Shown in pieces: positions 15,963-23,574 of a stretch of DNA of 58,633 bases. A program made the translations under genes and the position numbers. The stretch lies in assembly GCA_947588955.1 (NCBI GenBank), contig CANPYX010000011.1, positions 1 to 58,633 on the forward strand. Direction: 5' to 3'. A model generated the notes under the pieces. That model worked only from the letters and a program-made list of their open reading frames with translations. It had not been told where the DNA came from and searched no databases. Within the stretch, counting starts at the first letter, position 1. Every line of letters starts with the position of its first letter. The stretch comes from an uncultured Oscillospiraceae bacterium (lineage in GTDB: Bacteria; Bacillota; Clostridia; Oscillospirales; Oscillospiraceae).

Positions 15963-16781
15963 ATGCTTGCCGATTACCACATGCACTGTAAGCCCTACTC
16001 CCCCGACGCCCAGGACACCATGCTTGACATGGCTGAGGGGGCCCTGGAGAGAGGCATGACGCATATATGCGTGACAAACCACGTTGAAAACTGCACCCAG
16101 GACCCGGATTTTCCCGACCAGTTCCCGCCCTTTGAGGACTGGGAGGCGCTTTGGCGGGACTTCGTGTCCGTTAAGGATGCCATGGGCGGCCGTCTGGACG
16201 TGCGGCTCGGCGCGGAGGTGGGAGCGCCCCACTACCTTCCTGAGGAGGGGCGGAGGATATACGCCCGCCCGGAGCTGGACTTTGTGATAGGCTCCGTCCA
16301 CAATCTGAGGAAGGCGCGGGATTTTTATTTCCTCAGCTACCCTGAGGACTTTGACAACTTCCGCCCCGCCGCGGAGCAGTACATTGACGAGTACATCGAG
16401 CTTGCCCGTTCGGGGATGTGCGACGTGCTGGGACACATCGGGTACATGCAGAAGTACATGGCAAGGCAGGGCAAGGGCTTTGACATGATGATATTCGAGG
16501 AGCGGCTGAGGGTTTTATTCAAAACCTGCGTGGAATATGGCGTGGGTATCGAGGTGAACACCGCCGCCATACACGACACGCTAAAGGATTTTCTGCCGCA
16601 GCCCTCGGTGGTGAGGCTCTACCGGGAGTGCGGCGGGGAGATAATAACCGTGGGCTCCGACTCCCACCGGCGCTTTGACGCGGGGCGGGACGTGGACGCG
16701 GGATACGGGCTTTTGAGGGAATGCGGCTTTAAGTACGTATGCCTGTACAGAGAACACAGACCTGAATTTGTCAAACTTTGA
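15963..16781 (+). CDS. PHP-domain histidinol-phosphatase family protein
   Basis: Metal-dependent phosphoesterase of 272 aa of the HisK/PHP class. Metal ligands are visible in ADYHMHCKPYSPDA (HxH), VTNHVEN, GAEVG, IGSVHNL, LGHIGYMQKY and VGSDSHRR. It could be the histidine-biosynthesis phosphatase, but no other his genes are here and this family has many uncharacterised members. ATG 15963 follows GGGAGGG. Upstream gap of 64 bp from the HAD gene. Confidence 0.87.
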   Translation: MLADYHMHCKPYSPDAQDTMLDMAEGALERGMTHICVTNHVENCTQDPDFPDQFPPFEDWEALWRDFVSVKDAMGGRLDVRLGAEVGAPHYLPEEGRRIYARPELDFVIGSVHNLRKARDFYFLSYPEDFDNFRPAAEQYIDEYIELARSGMCDVLGHIGYMQKYMARQGKGFDMMIFEERLRVLFKTCVEYGVGIEVNTAAIHDTLKDFLPQPSVVRLYRECGGEIITVGSDSHRRFDAGRDVDAGYGLLRECGFKYVCLYREHRPEFVKL

Positions 16782-16795
16782 AGGGTGGGTAAGAT

Positions 16796-17242
16796 ATGAA
16801 AATCGCGCTTGGCTGTGACCACGGGGGATATGACCTTATGCAGACGGTGAAGGCGCACCTTGCCGTGCTGGGGCATGAGTGCGTGGACTTTGGGACGTAC
16901 TCAAAGGACAGCTGCAACTACCCGGTCTTCGCGGCGAAGGCCGCCCGCGCCGTGGCGGGCGGGGATTGCGAGCTGGGGGTCGTCATATGCACCACGGGCA
17001 TCGGCATTTCCATGGCGGCAAACAAGGTGAACGGCGTGCGGTGCGCCCTGTGCTCCGACTGCTACTCGGCGGAGATGACGCGGCGGCACAACAACGCCAA
17101 CATGCTTGCCCTGGGCGCAAACGTTGTGGGCGCGGGGCTGGCGCTGAAAATAGTCGACACCTTCCTCTCCAACTCCTTTGAGGGCGGGCGCCACTCCGTC
17201 CGGGTGGGACTGCTCTCCGACATCGAGCGGGGGGAGCTTTGA
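16796..17242 (+). CDS. rpiB: Ribose-5-phosphate isomerase B
   Basis: Interconverts ribose-5-phosphate and ribulose-5-phosphate in the pentose phosphate pathway (RpiB/LacAB fold). 148 aa, usual size. GCDHGGYDL at residues 6-14 binds phosphate, and the catalytic cysteine lies in VVICTTGIGISMAANK; the HNNANMLALGANVVG segment is also diagnostic. Followed within 1 bp by the small membrane protein gene. Confidence 0.94.
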   Translation: MKIALGCDHGGYDLMQTVKAHLAVLGHECVDFGTYSKDSCNYPVFAAKAARAVAGGDCELGVVICTTGIGISMAANKVNGVRCALCSDCYSAEMTRRHNNANMLALGANVVGAGLALKIVDTFLSNSFEGGRHSVRVGLLSDIERGEL

Positions 17243-17243
17243 G

Positions 17244-17456
17244 ATGGCGAGGGACGAGGCGCGCGTCTACCGCTCCCGCAAGCCGCTGAAAACGGCGCTG
17301 GCGGTCGTCTTCTCCGTGCTGGCGGCGCTGATCGTCATCGCCGCCGGGATATTTTTCGGCTTCAAGCGGTACATCGTATACACCTCCGACGGGGTGAAGC
17401 TGGAGGTCCCATGGCTCCAGGAGGCGGAGGACACCGCCCCGGAGGTCGCGGAATGA
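17244..17456 (+). CDS. Small single-pass membrane protein
   Basis: 70-aa protein: basic N-terminus (RVYRSRKPLKTA), one hydrophobic segment at about residues 18-40, then an extracytoplasmic tail ending in acidic residues. I do not recognise a family. It sits 1 bp after rpiB and its stop overlaps the apbE start, so it is translationally coupled and likely works with, or at the same site as, the ApbE/NusG-II/Gx genes. Confidence 0.72.
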   Translation: MARDEARVYRSRKPLKTALAVVFSVLAALIVIAAGIFFGFKRYIVYTSDGVKLEVPWLQEAEDTAPEVAE

Positions 17457-18451
17457 GGCGGCTGCCTCTTTTGGCGGCGGCGCTGGCGCTTTTGCTCGCC
17501 GGGTGCGTTCCCACAGCCCGGTCCTCCACGCTCTTTGCCATGGACACGGTGATGGAGCTCACGGTCTACGGACCGCGGGAGCGGGTGGACGAGGCGGCGG
17601 AGCTCATTCACGATGCGGAGGGGCTTTTGTCCGTGACGGCGGAGGGGAGCGACATCGCGCTTTTAAATTCCGCCGGCGAGGGCGAGGTACACGGTGAGAC
17701 AGCGGCGCTTTTGGCGAGGGCTCTGGAGATATGCGCCCTCACTGACGGGGCGCTGGACATAACGGTTTACCCGCTGGTGCGGGCGTGGGGCTTCACCACG
17801 GGGGAATACAGGATACCGGAGGACGGCGAGATAGAGAAGCTTTTGGAGGGCGTGGACTACGCCTCCGTGAGGCTTGAGGACGGCGCCGTCACCCTGCCAC
17901 GTGGGGCGCTTTTGGACCTGGGGGCGGTCGCCAAGGGGTGGACCGCCGATCTCATCGCCGAGGGCTGGCGGGAGGCGGGGGTCAAAAGCGGGCTCATAAA
18001 CCTGGGCGGGAACGTGATGGCGGTGGGCTCCAAGCCAAACGGCGGCGACTGGGTAGTGGGCATACGCGACCCGTTTTCCGATGGCCTCGTGGGCGCGGTG
18101 TCCGTCAGGGACGCGGCGGTGGTCACCTCCGGCGGCTACCAGCGGTACTTTGAGGAGGACGGCGTGCGCTACTGCCACATAATCGACCCTCAGACCGGCC
18201 GTCCGGCGGATTCTGGGCTCACCTCAGTCACGGTAATAGGAGCCGAGGGGGTCCTGTGCGACGGGCTCTCCACGGCGGTATACGTGATGGGTCTTGACGC
18301 GGCGGAGGAGCTTTGGCGGGAGAACGCGGGCTTTGAGCTGGCGCTGGTGACCGACGAGGGAGAAATATACATCACCGAGGGGCTGGAGGACGTTTTCACC
18401 CCCATGGACGGCTATGAAAATACTGAAATACAGGTGATACGGCGTGGCTAA
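17453..18451 (+). CDS. apbE: FAD:protein FMN transferase
   Basis: Exported lipoprotein (332 aa, lipobox LLAGC near residue 20) that attaches FMN covalently to threonines of electron-transfer proteins outside the membrane. ApbE signatures: FAMDTVMELTVYG, GALDITVYPLVRAWGF, LLDLGAVAKGWTAD, GLINLGGNV and HIIDPQTGRPAD. Followed directly by NusG-II and Gx-transporter genes, a recurring clostridial trio. The flavin-accepting target is not in this window. Confidence 0.94.
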   Translation: MRRLPLLAAALALLLAGCVPTARSSTLFAMDTVMELTVYGPRERVDEAAELIHDAEGLLSVTAEGSDIALLNSAGEGEVHGETAALLARALEICALTDGALDITVYPLVRAWGFTTGEYRIPEDGEIEKLLEGVDYASVRLEDGAVTLPRGALLDLGAVAKGWTADLIAEGWREAGVKSGLINLGGNVMAVGSKPNGGDWVVGIRDPFSDGLVGAVSVRDAAVVTSGGYQRYFEEDGVRYCHIIDPQTGRPADSGLTSVTVIGAEGVLCDGLSTAVYVMGLDAAEELWRENAGFELALVTDEGEIYITEGLEDVFTPMDGYENTEIQVIRRG

Positions 18452-18818
18452 GACGGGAACATGGGTCATCGTAATTCTTGTGATACTCGCGCTCTCCATA
18501 GCCGCGTCCGTGTACCTTTATGTCCCCCGGAGCGCCGGGGGGAAGGTCGCCAAAATATACGTGGACGGGGAGCTTGTGCGCAGTATTGACCTCTCCGCCG
18601 TCTCCGAACCTGAGAGGTTCACCGTCGAGGCGGGCGGGGGCGTCAACGTCATTTTGGCGGAACCGGGAAGGATACGCGTTGAGTCGGCGGACTGCCCGGA
18701 TCTGGTGTGCGTGCGGCGTGGATGGCTGTCGGACTCCCCCGCCCCGATAGTGTGCCTTCCACACAGACTTGTGATAGAGCTTGACTCGGTTGGCGGGATA
18801 GACGCGGAGGTGGGCTGA
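18444..18818 (+). CDS. NusG domain II-containing membrane-anchored protein
   Basis: 124-aa protein with an N-terminal membrane anchor (residues 6-27) and an extracytoplasmic NusG-domain-II fold (PF07009). The diagnostic part is SADCPDLVCVRRGWLSD then APIVCLPHRLVIEL, with three cysteines. Overlaps apbE by 8 bp and the Gx transporter by 1 bp. The family's role is unknown; context suggests a part in an extracytoplasmic redox or quinone-linked process. Confidence 0.88.
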   Translation: MAKTGTWVIVILVILALSIAASVYLYVPRSAGGKVAKIYVDGELVRSIDLSAVSEPERFTVEAGGGVNVILAEPGRIRVESADCPDLVCVRRGWLSDSPAPIVCLPHRLVIELDSVGGIDAEVG

Positions 18819-19318
18819 TGCGCGTTCGCTCTCTTGCCAGGGACGGGGTGCTCACTGCCGTGGCGCTGACCGTCTTTATTGTGGAGCTCCAGATACCTGA
18901 GATCGTGCCGGTACCGGGGGTGAAGCTGGGGCTTGCCAACATCGTGACGGTGGTGACGATGTTCACGCTGGATCCCGGCGACGCGCTGGCGGTGCTTTTG
19001 GCGCGGATACTGCTGGGGGGGCTCATCGCGGGAAACCCCGCGGCGATAATTTATTCACTGTCCGGCGGGCTTACGGCGTACCTGGTGCTGCTTCTCACGC
19101 GAAAAATCATGACGGAAAAGCAGATCTGGGTGTCGTCGGTTTTTGCCTCGCTGGGGCACAACCTGGGGCAGATCGGGGCGGCGATCGTGGTCACGGGCAC
19201 GCCGTCGCTTATATATTACCTGCCGGTGCTGGCGGTCTCCGGCATCATAGCCGGGGCGTTCACCGGGCTTGCGGGACAGCTTGCCGTCAAAAGGCTGGGG
19301 AAGGCGCTGAGGAGATGA
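18818..19318 (+). CDS. Gx transporter family protein (heptaprenyl diphosphate synthase component I-like)
   Basis: Integral membrane protein of 166 aa (PF07456) with about five hydrophobic segments; opening stretch VFIVELQIPEIVPVPGVKLG and GLANIVTVVTMF are characteristic. Despite its historic name, it resembles small ECF-type S components rather than a prenyltransferase. ATG overlaps the NusG-II stop; its own stop overlaps the ylmH start. Confidence 0.87.
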   Translation: MRVRSLARDGVLTAVALTVFIVELQIPEIVPVPGVKLGLANIVTVVTMFTLDPGDALAVLLARILLGGLIAGNPAAIIYSLSGGLTAYLVLLLTRKIMTEKQIWVSSVFASLGHNLGQIGAAIVVTGTPSLIYYLPVLAVSGIIAGAFTGLAGQLAVKRLGKALRR

Positions 19319-20064
19319 GCATGGAAAACGAGGCACTTTTGAAAAACAGGCTCAACGAGCTTGCCCGGCGCGCCGAGGGGCGCGGGCAGTGGGTATTTTC
19401 GGAGTTTTTGACCCCGGCGGAGCAGGACGTGCTGCTGAGGCTCAGGGTACCGTGCCCTTTTACGCTTTTCGGGGGGCTTGAGTCCTCCGAGAGGAGGGTG
19501 GCGTGCTTCGGCTCGGAGGAGCTTTGCGGATATGTGGAGGCGCCGCCGGTGGTGTGCCTCAAGCTGGAGCCCGTCAGCCAGAAATTTGCCGACGTCCTGA
19601 CGCACAGGGATTTTTTGGGGTCGCTGATGGCGCTGGGCATACGCCGGGAGGTGCTGGGGGACATTGAGATTTCCGACAATGTGGGGTATCTCTTCTGCCT
19701 TGAGTCCATCGCGGGGTTTATTTGCGAAAGCCTGACGTCCGTGAGGCGCACAACGGTGTCCGTGAGCCGCTCCGAGCCGCCGGAGAAGCTCTCCGCGCCC
19801 CCTCCCCTGTCGGAGCTGGTGGTGGCGTCGGAGAGGCTTGACGCGGCTGTGGCGGCGGTGTACAGGCTGTCCCGCGCTCAGGCGCAGGAGCTCATCGCGA
19901 AGGAGCAGGTTTTCCTTTCGGGAAGGCTCGTCTCCTCCCCCTCCGCCTCATTGGAGCCGGGGACAATGGTATCCGTGAGGCACTACGGGAGGTTTTTGTA
20001 CGAGGGTATCGCCCGCGAGACGAAAAAGGGGCGGCTGAGGGTCATGGTCAGGGTATATAAGTGA
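19315..20064 (+). CDS. ylmH: YlmH-type S4 domain RNA-binding protein
   Basis: 249-aa cytoplasmic protein with an N-terminal YlmH-type domain and a C-terminal S4 RNA-binding domain at about residues 170-245 (VVASERLDAAVAAVYRLSR, ELIAKEQVFLSGRLV). B. subtilis YlmH binds 50S ribosomal subunits and can stand in for RqcP in ribosome-associated quality control. ATG 19315 overlaps the previous stop. Its last codons (AAG TGA) lie in the left 18-bp repeat of the prophage, so integration leaves the protein unchanged. Confidence 0.88.
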   Translation: MSMENEALLKNRLNELARRAEGRGQWVFSEFLTPAEQDVLLRLRVPCPFTLFGGLESSERRVACFGSEELCGYVEAPPVVCLKLEPVSQKFADVLTHRDFLGSLMALGIRREVLGDIEISDNVGYLFCLESIAGFICESLTSVRRTTVSVSRSEPPEKLSAPPPLSELVVASERLDAAVAAVYRLSRAQAQELIAKEQVFLSGRLVSSPSASLEPGTMVSVRHYGRFLYEGIARETKKGRLRVMVRVYK

Positions 20065-20075
20065 GAAAAAGCGGC
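20058..20075 (+). repeat. Left 18-bp direct repeat (attL-like)
   Basis: TAAGTGAGAAAAAGCGGC, overlapping the ylmH stop codon; identical to 29003-29020. Downstream sequence differs (AGATG here, GGATT at the right end), marking the junction. Confidence 0.85.
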
Positions 20076-20406
20076 AGATGTCAAGAAGAATTTTTAAAAA
20101 AGTAGCAAAAAATTGAAAAGGAACAAAAAAATATCTCCGGTTTGCGTAAGAGCCGGAGATATATTTTTGTAGATTTGATCCGCGCGGCGGGGTTTGCCGC
20201 CTGCGGGCGGGAGCGCATGGAACCTCAGAACGTGTCAAGGGGCTTTCGCGGCATAAAAGCCAGTGTGCGCACTGGCATTTATTCCACGGTCCCCTTGACC
20301 CGCCCTGAGAACCCATGCAAATAGAGACTAAGAGGTCGCGCGGCGACCTCCGCTGCACACATTCTTCATTATGGGACCGGTCCTGAAACCGGGGAAAGGA
20401 GACAAC
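20076..20406. other. Prophage left-end non-coding region with three hairpins
   Basis: No gene. Three strong structures: 20131-20162 (10-bp stem ATATCTCCGG followed by a T-run, terminator-like); 20234-20299 (outer 9-bp stem GTCAAGGGG / CCCCTTGAC enclosing inner stem GCCAGTG-TGCG-CACTGGC at 20259-20276); 20332-20350 (8-bp stem GAGGTCGC). In a filamentous phage such structures are candidates for the packaging signal or for the minus-strand origin. Confidence 0.6.
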
Positions 20407-20682
20407 ATGGCCGCAAAAACAAACATCCGCTCTATACGCCTCTCTGACGAGCTCATGGAGGTCATAGAGGCGCAGGTCGGGGAGACGTTCACGGAGAAAT
20501 ATGAAGGGCTCATACGCCGGTGTATATTCGAGATGCCGGCTAAGGAGAAGGAACTGGAGGAGCTGGAACGGAAGCTCCGTGAGGTGGAGAAGACGCTGGA
20601 GGAGCGGCGCCGGCAGGCGGCGGAACTTCAGAAGGCCATTCAGATCCTGACGAATAGCAAGTGGCAGTTGGATAAGGTGTAA
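20407..20682 (+). CDS. Ribbon-helix-helix-like protein with coiled coil
   Basis: 91-aa protein: N-terminal KTNIRSIRLSDELMEVIEAQ looks like an RHH strand-helix DNA-binding module, followed by FTEKYEGLIRRCIFEM and a long charged coiled coil (KELEELERKLREVEKTLEE). Probably a phage regulator or accessory protein of the neighbouring transposase. ATG 20407 follows AAAGGAG. The stop TAA is the second to fourth base of GTAACACA in the first 63-bp element. Confidence 0.7.
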   Translation: MAAKTNIRSIRLSDELMEVIEAQVGETFTEKYEGLIRRCIFEMPAKEKELEELERKLREVEKTLEERRRQAAELQKAIQILTNSKWQLDKV

Positions 20683-20741
20683 CACAGCGGGGAGCCGGCG
20701 CCGGCTTGGATGAGCTCCGCAGCTCCCCAACTTTGTGTTAC
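20679..20741. repeat. 63-bp inverted-repeat element, copy 1
   Basis: Begins GTAACACA and ends TTTGTGTTAC; inner arms GGGGAGC / GCTCCCC extend the stem, with CCGGCGCCGG near the middle. Starts at the stop codon of the RHH gene and ends 49 bp before the transposase. Contains AGCTCCGCAGCT, also found in the copy at 27093. Confidence 0.85.
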
Positions 20742-20790
20742 AAGGCGGTTTAAGGTCAGAAGCTTTTACGCGGGAAAGGAACGCGGGGTC

Positions 20791-21804
20791 ATGACGAAAA
20801 AACAGCACTACATGACAAAAGAAGAGCGGTACAAGCTGGAGGGACTGCTGGAGGGCGGGACCTCAAAAACGGAGGCTGCAAAGATCCTGGGCTTCTCCGT
20901 CCAGACCATATATAACGAGATTCGGCGCGGGACATATCTGCACACCGTGGGGTGGCGTGACGTCCCGCGCTATTCCGCTGCCAAGGGGCAGGACATCTTC
21001 GAGAAGAACCAGCTAAACAAGGGCAGGCCCTTGAAGATCGGGCACGACCACGCCTACGCCGAGTTCCTGGACAGGAAGATGAAGGAGGAAAGATACTCAC
21101 CGGCGGCGGCGCTGGCAGAGGCGAGGCGTGCCGGATACAAGACGCAGCTGAGCGTACAGACCATATACAACTACATAGACAAGGGCTTCTTCCTCCGCAT
21201 GAACAACGAGGACCTTTGGGAGAAACCCAATAGAGCACCGCGTCGGAGGAAAGCCGAGCCGAAGGTAGCGCACAAGGATCTTCCGGGCATAGAGGACCGG
21301 CCGGAGTGGATCGGCGACCGGTCCGTGCTCGGTCACTGGGAAGGAGATCTTGTCGTGGGTTGCAAGGGATCCTCGCCGGTGCTGCTCACCTTGACCGAGC
21401 GAGTGAAGCGGGAAGAGGTGATCGAGAAGCTGCCGGACCGGAAAGCCGCCACGGTGCGCAAAGCCTTCGACCGGCTGGAGAGGCACTACGGCAAGACGGC
21501 CTTCCGGGAGAAGTTCCAAAGCGTTACCTTCGACAACGGCTCGGAGTTCATGGAGTATGAGGAGCTTGTAAAGTCCGTCTTCGGCGACAAGCGCTTCGAC
21601 GTCTGGTACACCCACGCCGGCGCACCTTACGAGAAAGGGGCCAACGAGAACCACAACAGGATGATCCGGCGCTTCTTCCCTAAGGGCACGGACTTCACAA
21701 AGGTCACAAAAAAGCGGATAGCTGAGATCCAGGAGTGGATGAACAACTATCCGCGTAAATCTTTGGGATGGATGACGCCGCGGGAGATGTGTAACACAAC
21801 ATGA
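20791..21804 (+). CDS. IS30 family transposase
   Basis: DDE transposase of 337 aa. N-terminal helix-turn-helix (residues 25-48, KTEAAKILGFSVQTIYNEIRR), then the RNase H-like core with GHWEGDLVVG (D186), VTFDNGSEF (D248) and GANENHNRMIRRFFPKGTDF (E286), the IS30 hallmark. Intact. Start ATG 20791 has AAAGGA 10 bp upstream. It is flanked by two 63-bp elements rather than ordinary IS30 terminal repeats. Related transposases occur in other filamentous phages, for example spiroplasma phage SpV1, so it may act as the phage integrase. Confidence 0.93.
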   Translation: MTKKQHYMTKEERYKLEGLLEGGTSKTEAAKILGFSVQTIYNEIRRGTYLHTVGWRDVPRYSAAKGQDIFEKNQLNKGRPLKIGHDHAYAEFLDRKMKEERYSPAAALAEARRAGYKTQLSVQTIYNYIDKGFFLRMNNEDLWEKPNRAPRRRKAEPKVAHKDLPGIEDRPEWIGDRSVLGHWEGDLVVGCKGSSPVLLTLTERVKREEVIEKLPDRKAATVRKAFDRLERHYGKTAFREKFQSVTFDNGSEFMEYEELVKSVFGDKRFDVWYTHAGAPYEKGANENHNRMIRRFFPKGTDFTKVTKKRIAEIQEWMNNYPRKSLGWMTPREMCNTT

Positions 21805-21853
21805 CCGCTTCAGGAGCTGCGATCGCGGCGACGGTGAAGCTCTTTTGTGTTAC
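21791..21853. repeat. 63-bp inverted-repeat element, copy 2
   Basis: Begins GTAACACAA (within the last codons of the transposase) and ends TTGTGTTAC, 2 bp from the stop of the convergent Zot gene. Inner pair GCTTCA (21807-21812) / TGAAGC (21835-21840) and palindrome GCGATCGC. Likely acts as a bidirectional barrier between the convergent genes, whatever else it does. Confidence 0.85.
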
Positions 21854-21855
21854 GT

Positions 21856-22560
21856 TCACCAGACCGGCCACTCCTTCTGGGGCAGGTCCTTGCGGCTGAA
21901 GCTGTTGAACAGCTTCCAGAGTGGCGGCGTGAAGACCCACTTGGAATCCAGAATAGGAAAGCCGAACTTGTAATGGTCTATGATCTGATGGGTGTTCTCG
22001 TCAATACCCACCTTGCGGCGTATGCGCTTACACACCAGGAAGTACGGGAATATGGACTTCTTGACCACGTAGTAATTCTGCGCCAATCTACGCAGGGTGA
22101 TGTCCATATCCTCAAAGGATTGGGAGAACACGTCCACGGAGCAGCCGTAATGACGGTGGTACTTGTACCAGTAGACGGCCTCGGGAGGAAAGCTCTTGAA
22201 GTTACGGTTGTTGTACTCTATGCCGGCTTCGTCGATGATGACCTTACCGCCGAGGATCATATATTTCCCGATGTCCTTCTGAGGGTCCAGCGAGTAAGCG
22301 CCGGTGATGGGGACGTTGGACCAGACATCCTGGCGGCGCTTTAGCAGGTTCGTCTTGTTAAGCAGCCAATCGGTGAAACGGTTAGAATGGCGGCGCGCCC
22401 AGGAGATGACGCGGGACTCCTTCAGGGCGTTCTTTGTGAGATACGCGGCGAAGGTGGTCTTGCCGGAGCCGGGAACGCCAAAATACACGTTTAGGACCTG
22501 GCGCGGCCTTTTGGGGAACAGCCAGCGAAGGAGGATGAAGAGAAGAATGATGTAATACAT
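21856..22560 (-). CDS. Zot-like (pI) phage assembly ATPase
   Basis: Inner-membrane morphogenesis ATPase of filamentous phages, powering extrusion. 234 aa with a single N-terminal hydrophobic helix (IILLFILLRWLF), Walker A GVPGSGKT at residues 28-35 and Walker B KVIIDEAG at 106-113, followed by the Zot-family SFPPEAVYWYKYHRHYG and VFSQSFEDMD region. Most Zot/pI proteins have the membrane helix after the ATPase; here it comes first. Start 22560 chosen for CAGGAGG; a longer frame exists upstream. Last gene of the morphogenesis operon. Confidence 0.9.
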   Translation of the reverse strand: MYYIILLFILLRWLFPKRPRQVLNVYFGVPGSGKTTFAAYLTKNALKESRVISWARRHSNRFTDWLLNKTNLLKRRQDVWSNVPITGAYSLDPQKDIGKYMILGGKVIIDEAGIEYNNRNFKSFPPEAVYWYKYHRHYGCSVDVFSQSFEDMDITLRRLAQNYYVVKKSIFPYFLVCKRIRRKVGIDENTHQIIDHYKFGFPILDSKWVFTPPLWKLFNSFSRKDLPQKEWPVW

Positions 22561-22625
22561 ATTGCCTCCTGAAACGGAGGGGGCAGGGCGCGCGACTGTG
22601 TTCGCGCGCTCTGCCCCACGTCCCC

Positions 22626-22787
22626 TTAGCTCCTCAAGGACTTGAAGAGATGGACGCCGAAAAGCGCCATGCTGAGAGAGAAGGGGATCATCAGCAACGG
22701 AGTGTTGACGACCGCGGAGACGATCTGACCGCACCAGACAACGGCGGATTCAAGGACGGTCCCGACATTGGAAAGGATGACTGACAT
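22626..22787 (-). CDS. Small membrane protein, phage coat candidate
   Basis: 53-aa protein starting MSVILSNVGTVLESAVVWCG, with an amphipathic first half, a hydrophobic segment (LLMIPFSLSMALFGVHLF) and a short basic end (KSLRS), the general layout of filamentous coat proteins. ATG 22787 is preceded by AAAGGTGG. It lies directly before the Zot gene. No signal peptide. Whether it is the major coat, a tip protein (pVI/pVII/pIX-like) or an assembly factor is open. Confidence 0.65.
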   Translation of the reverse strand: MSVILSNVGTVLESAVVWCGQIVSAVVNTPLLMIPFSLSMALFGVHLFKSLRS

Positions 22788-22842
22788 GTGGATATACCAC
22801 CTTTCAAAAAGTATTATATCTACGGCTTAAAGCCGGGGATAC

Positions 22843-22983
22843 CTAAAAGGACATGAGGGATTTTAGCCCTTTGCATACGAAACAAAAGATGACGGAGCCG
22901 AAGAGATAGATGATCGGCTCGCTGCCAAGGAAATCCGCAACGGCCTCAAAGAGGGCGACGGAGAAGTTGATCATAGGCGTCAT
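22843..22983 (-). CDS. Small membrane protein, phage coat candidate
   Basis: 46 aa: MTPMINFSVALFEAVADFLG, hydrophobic IIYLFGSVIFCFVC, basic KGLKSLMSF. Layout resembles the 53-aa neighbour and mature pVIII-type proteins. ATG 22983 overlaps the stop of the upstream gene (ATGA) and has GGAGG 12 bp before it. Confidence 0.65.
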   Translation of the reverse strand: MTPMINFSVALFEAVADFLGSEPIIYLFGSVIFCFVCKGLKSLMSF

Positions 22984-23327
22984 AGCTTCAGTAGACCTCC
23001 GATCAGCTTGAATACGCAGAAGATGACCAGGGCGAAGACGGCGACGGAAAAGAGCCACTCGAAGTCTACGCCGGCGAGGCCGGGGACGTACTCGGTATAT
23101 GTGACCTCCGTGCCGTCGGCAAGGTGCCGGGTGACGGTCTGCGTCTTAGGGGTGTACTTGCCGAAGATGGAGACGATCGCCTCATGCAGGGCCGTCAGCG
23201 GGCCCTCAGGGGCGTCAGGCTCGACGGTGAGGTAAGTATCTTCCACAGGAGCTTCAGCAGCCAGGACCGGGAAGGTCATGAGCGTCAAGAGCACCAGGAA
23301 GATGAGTGTAAAGGACAGGGCTTTCAA
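22980..23327 (-). CDS. Exported phage membrane protein with C-terminal anchor
   Basis: 115-aa protein with a clear signal peptide (LSFTLIFLVLLTLMTFPVLA, cleavage before AEAPVED), an exposed region of about 65 residues, and a C-terminal hydrophobic segment ending in LIGGLLKL. TTG start at 23327 overlaps the previous stop (TTGA) and has GAGGTG upstream. Likely a virion or assembly protein; alternative candidate for the coat. Confidence 0.7.
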   Translation of the reverse strand: MKALSFTLIFLVLLTLMTFPVLAAEAPVEDTYLTVEPDAPEGPLTALHEAIVSIFGKYTPKTQTVTRHLADGTEVTYTEYVPGLAGVDFEWLFSVAVFALVIFCVFKLIGGLLKL

Positions 23328-23563
23328 TATTCGTCACCTCTTCTGTTTTCGGAGATCTTCGGATTCCTGGCGGAGCCGGAGCGGTAGCCTGTTCCGCCGT
23401 CGCCGATACCGAGGGCGGCTTTGAGTATGAGCAGGGAGAGCTTAATGGCGGCTACGGCAAGGAAGAAGACGCCGAAGGAGACACCAAGACCGGGGACCGG
23501 GACGCCGGTGAAAAGCGACCAGATGGAGGCAAAAAGGCTCTTGAGAATGTCCAGTATTTCCAT
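23324..23563 (-). CDS. Phage small membrane protein
   Basis: 79 aa: amphipathic N-terminus (MEILDILKSLFASIWSLFTG), hydrophobic segment VSFGVFFLAVAAIKLSLLILKAAL, then a polar tail rich in G, R, N. AGGAGG-like site (GGAGGTTTCC) precedes ATG 23563. The polar C-tail after the membrane helix resembles pVI-type minor proteins in layout only. Confidence 0.65.
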   Translation of the reverse strand: MEILDILKSLFASIWSLFTGVPVPGLGVSFGVFFLAVAAIKLSLLILKAALGIGDGGTGYRSGSARNPKISENRRGDEY

Positions 23564-23574
23564 GGAAACCTCCT

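Noticed and set aside
20679..21853. Simple IS30 insertion into the prophage
   Set aside because: The GTAACACA ends also occur as full 63-bp elements away from the transposase (27093) and no 2-3 bp target duplication with IS30-like terminal repeats could be assigned. Not fully excluded.
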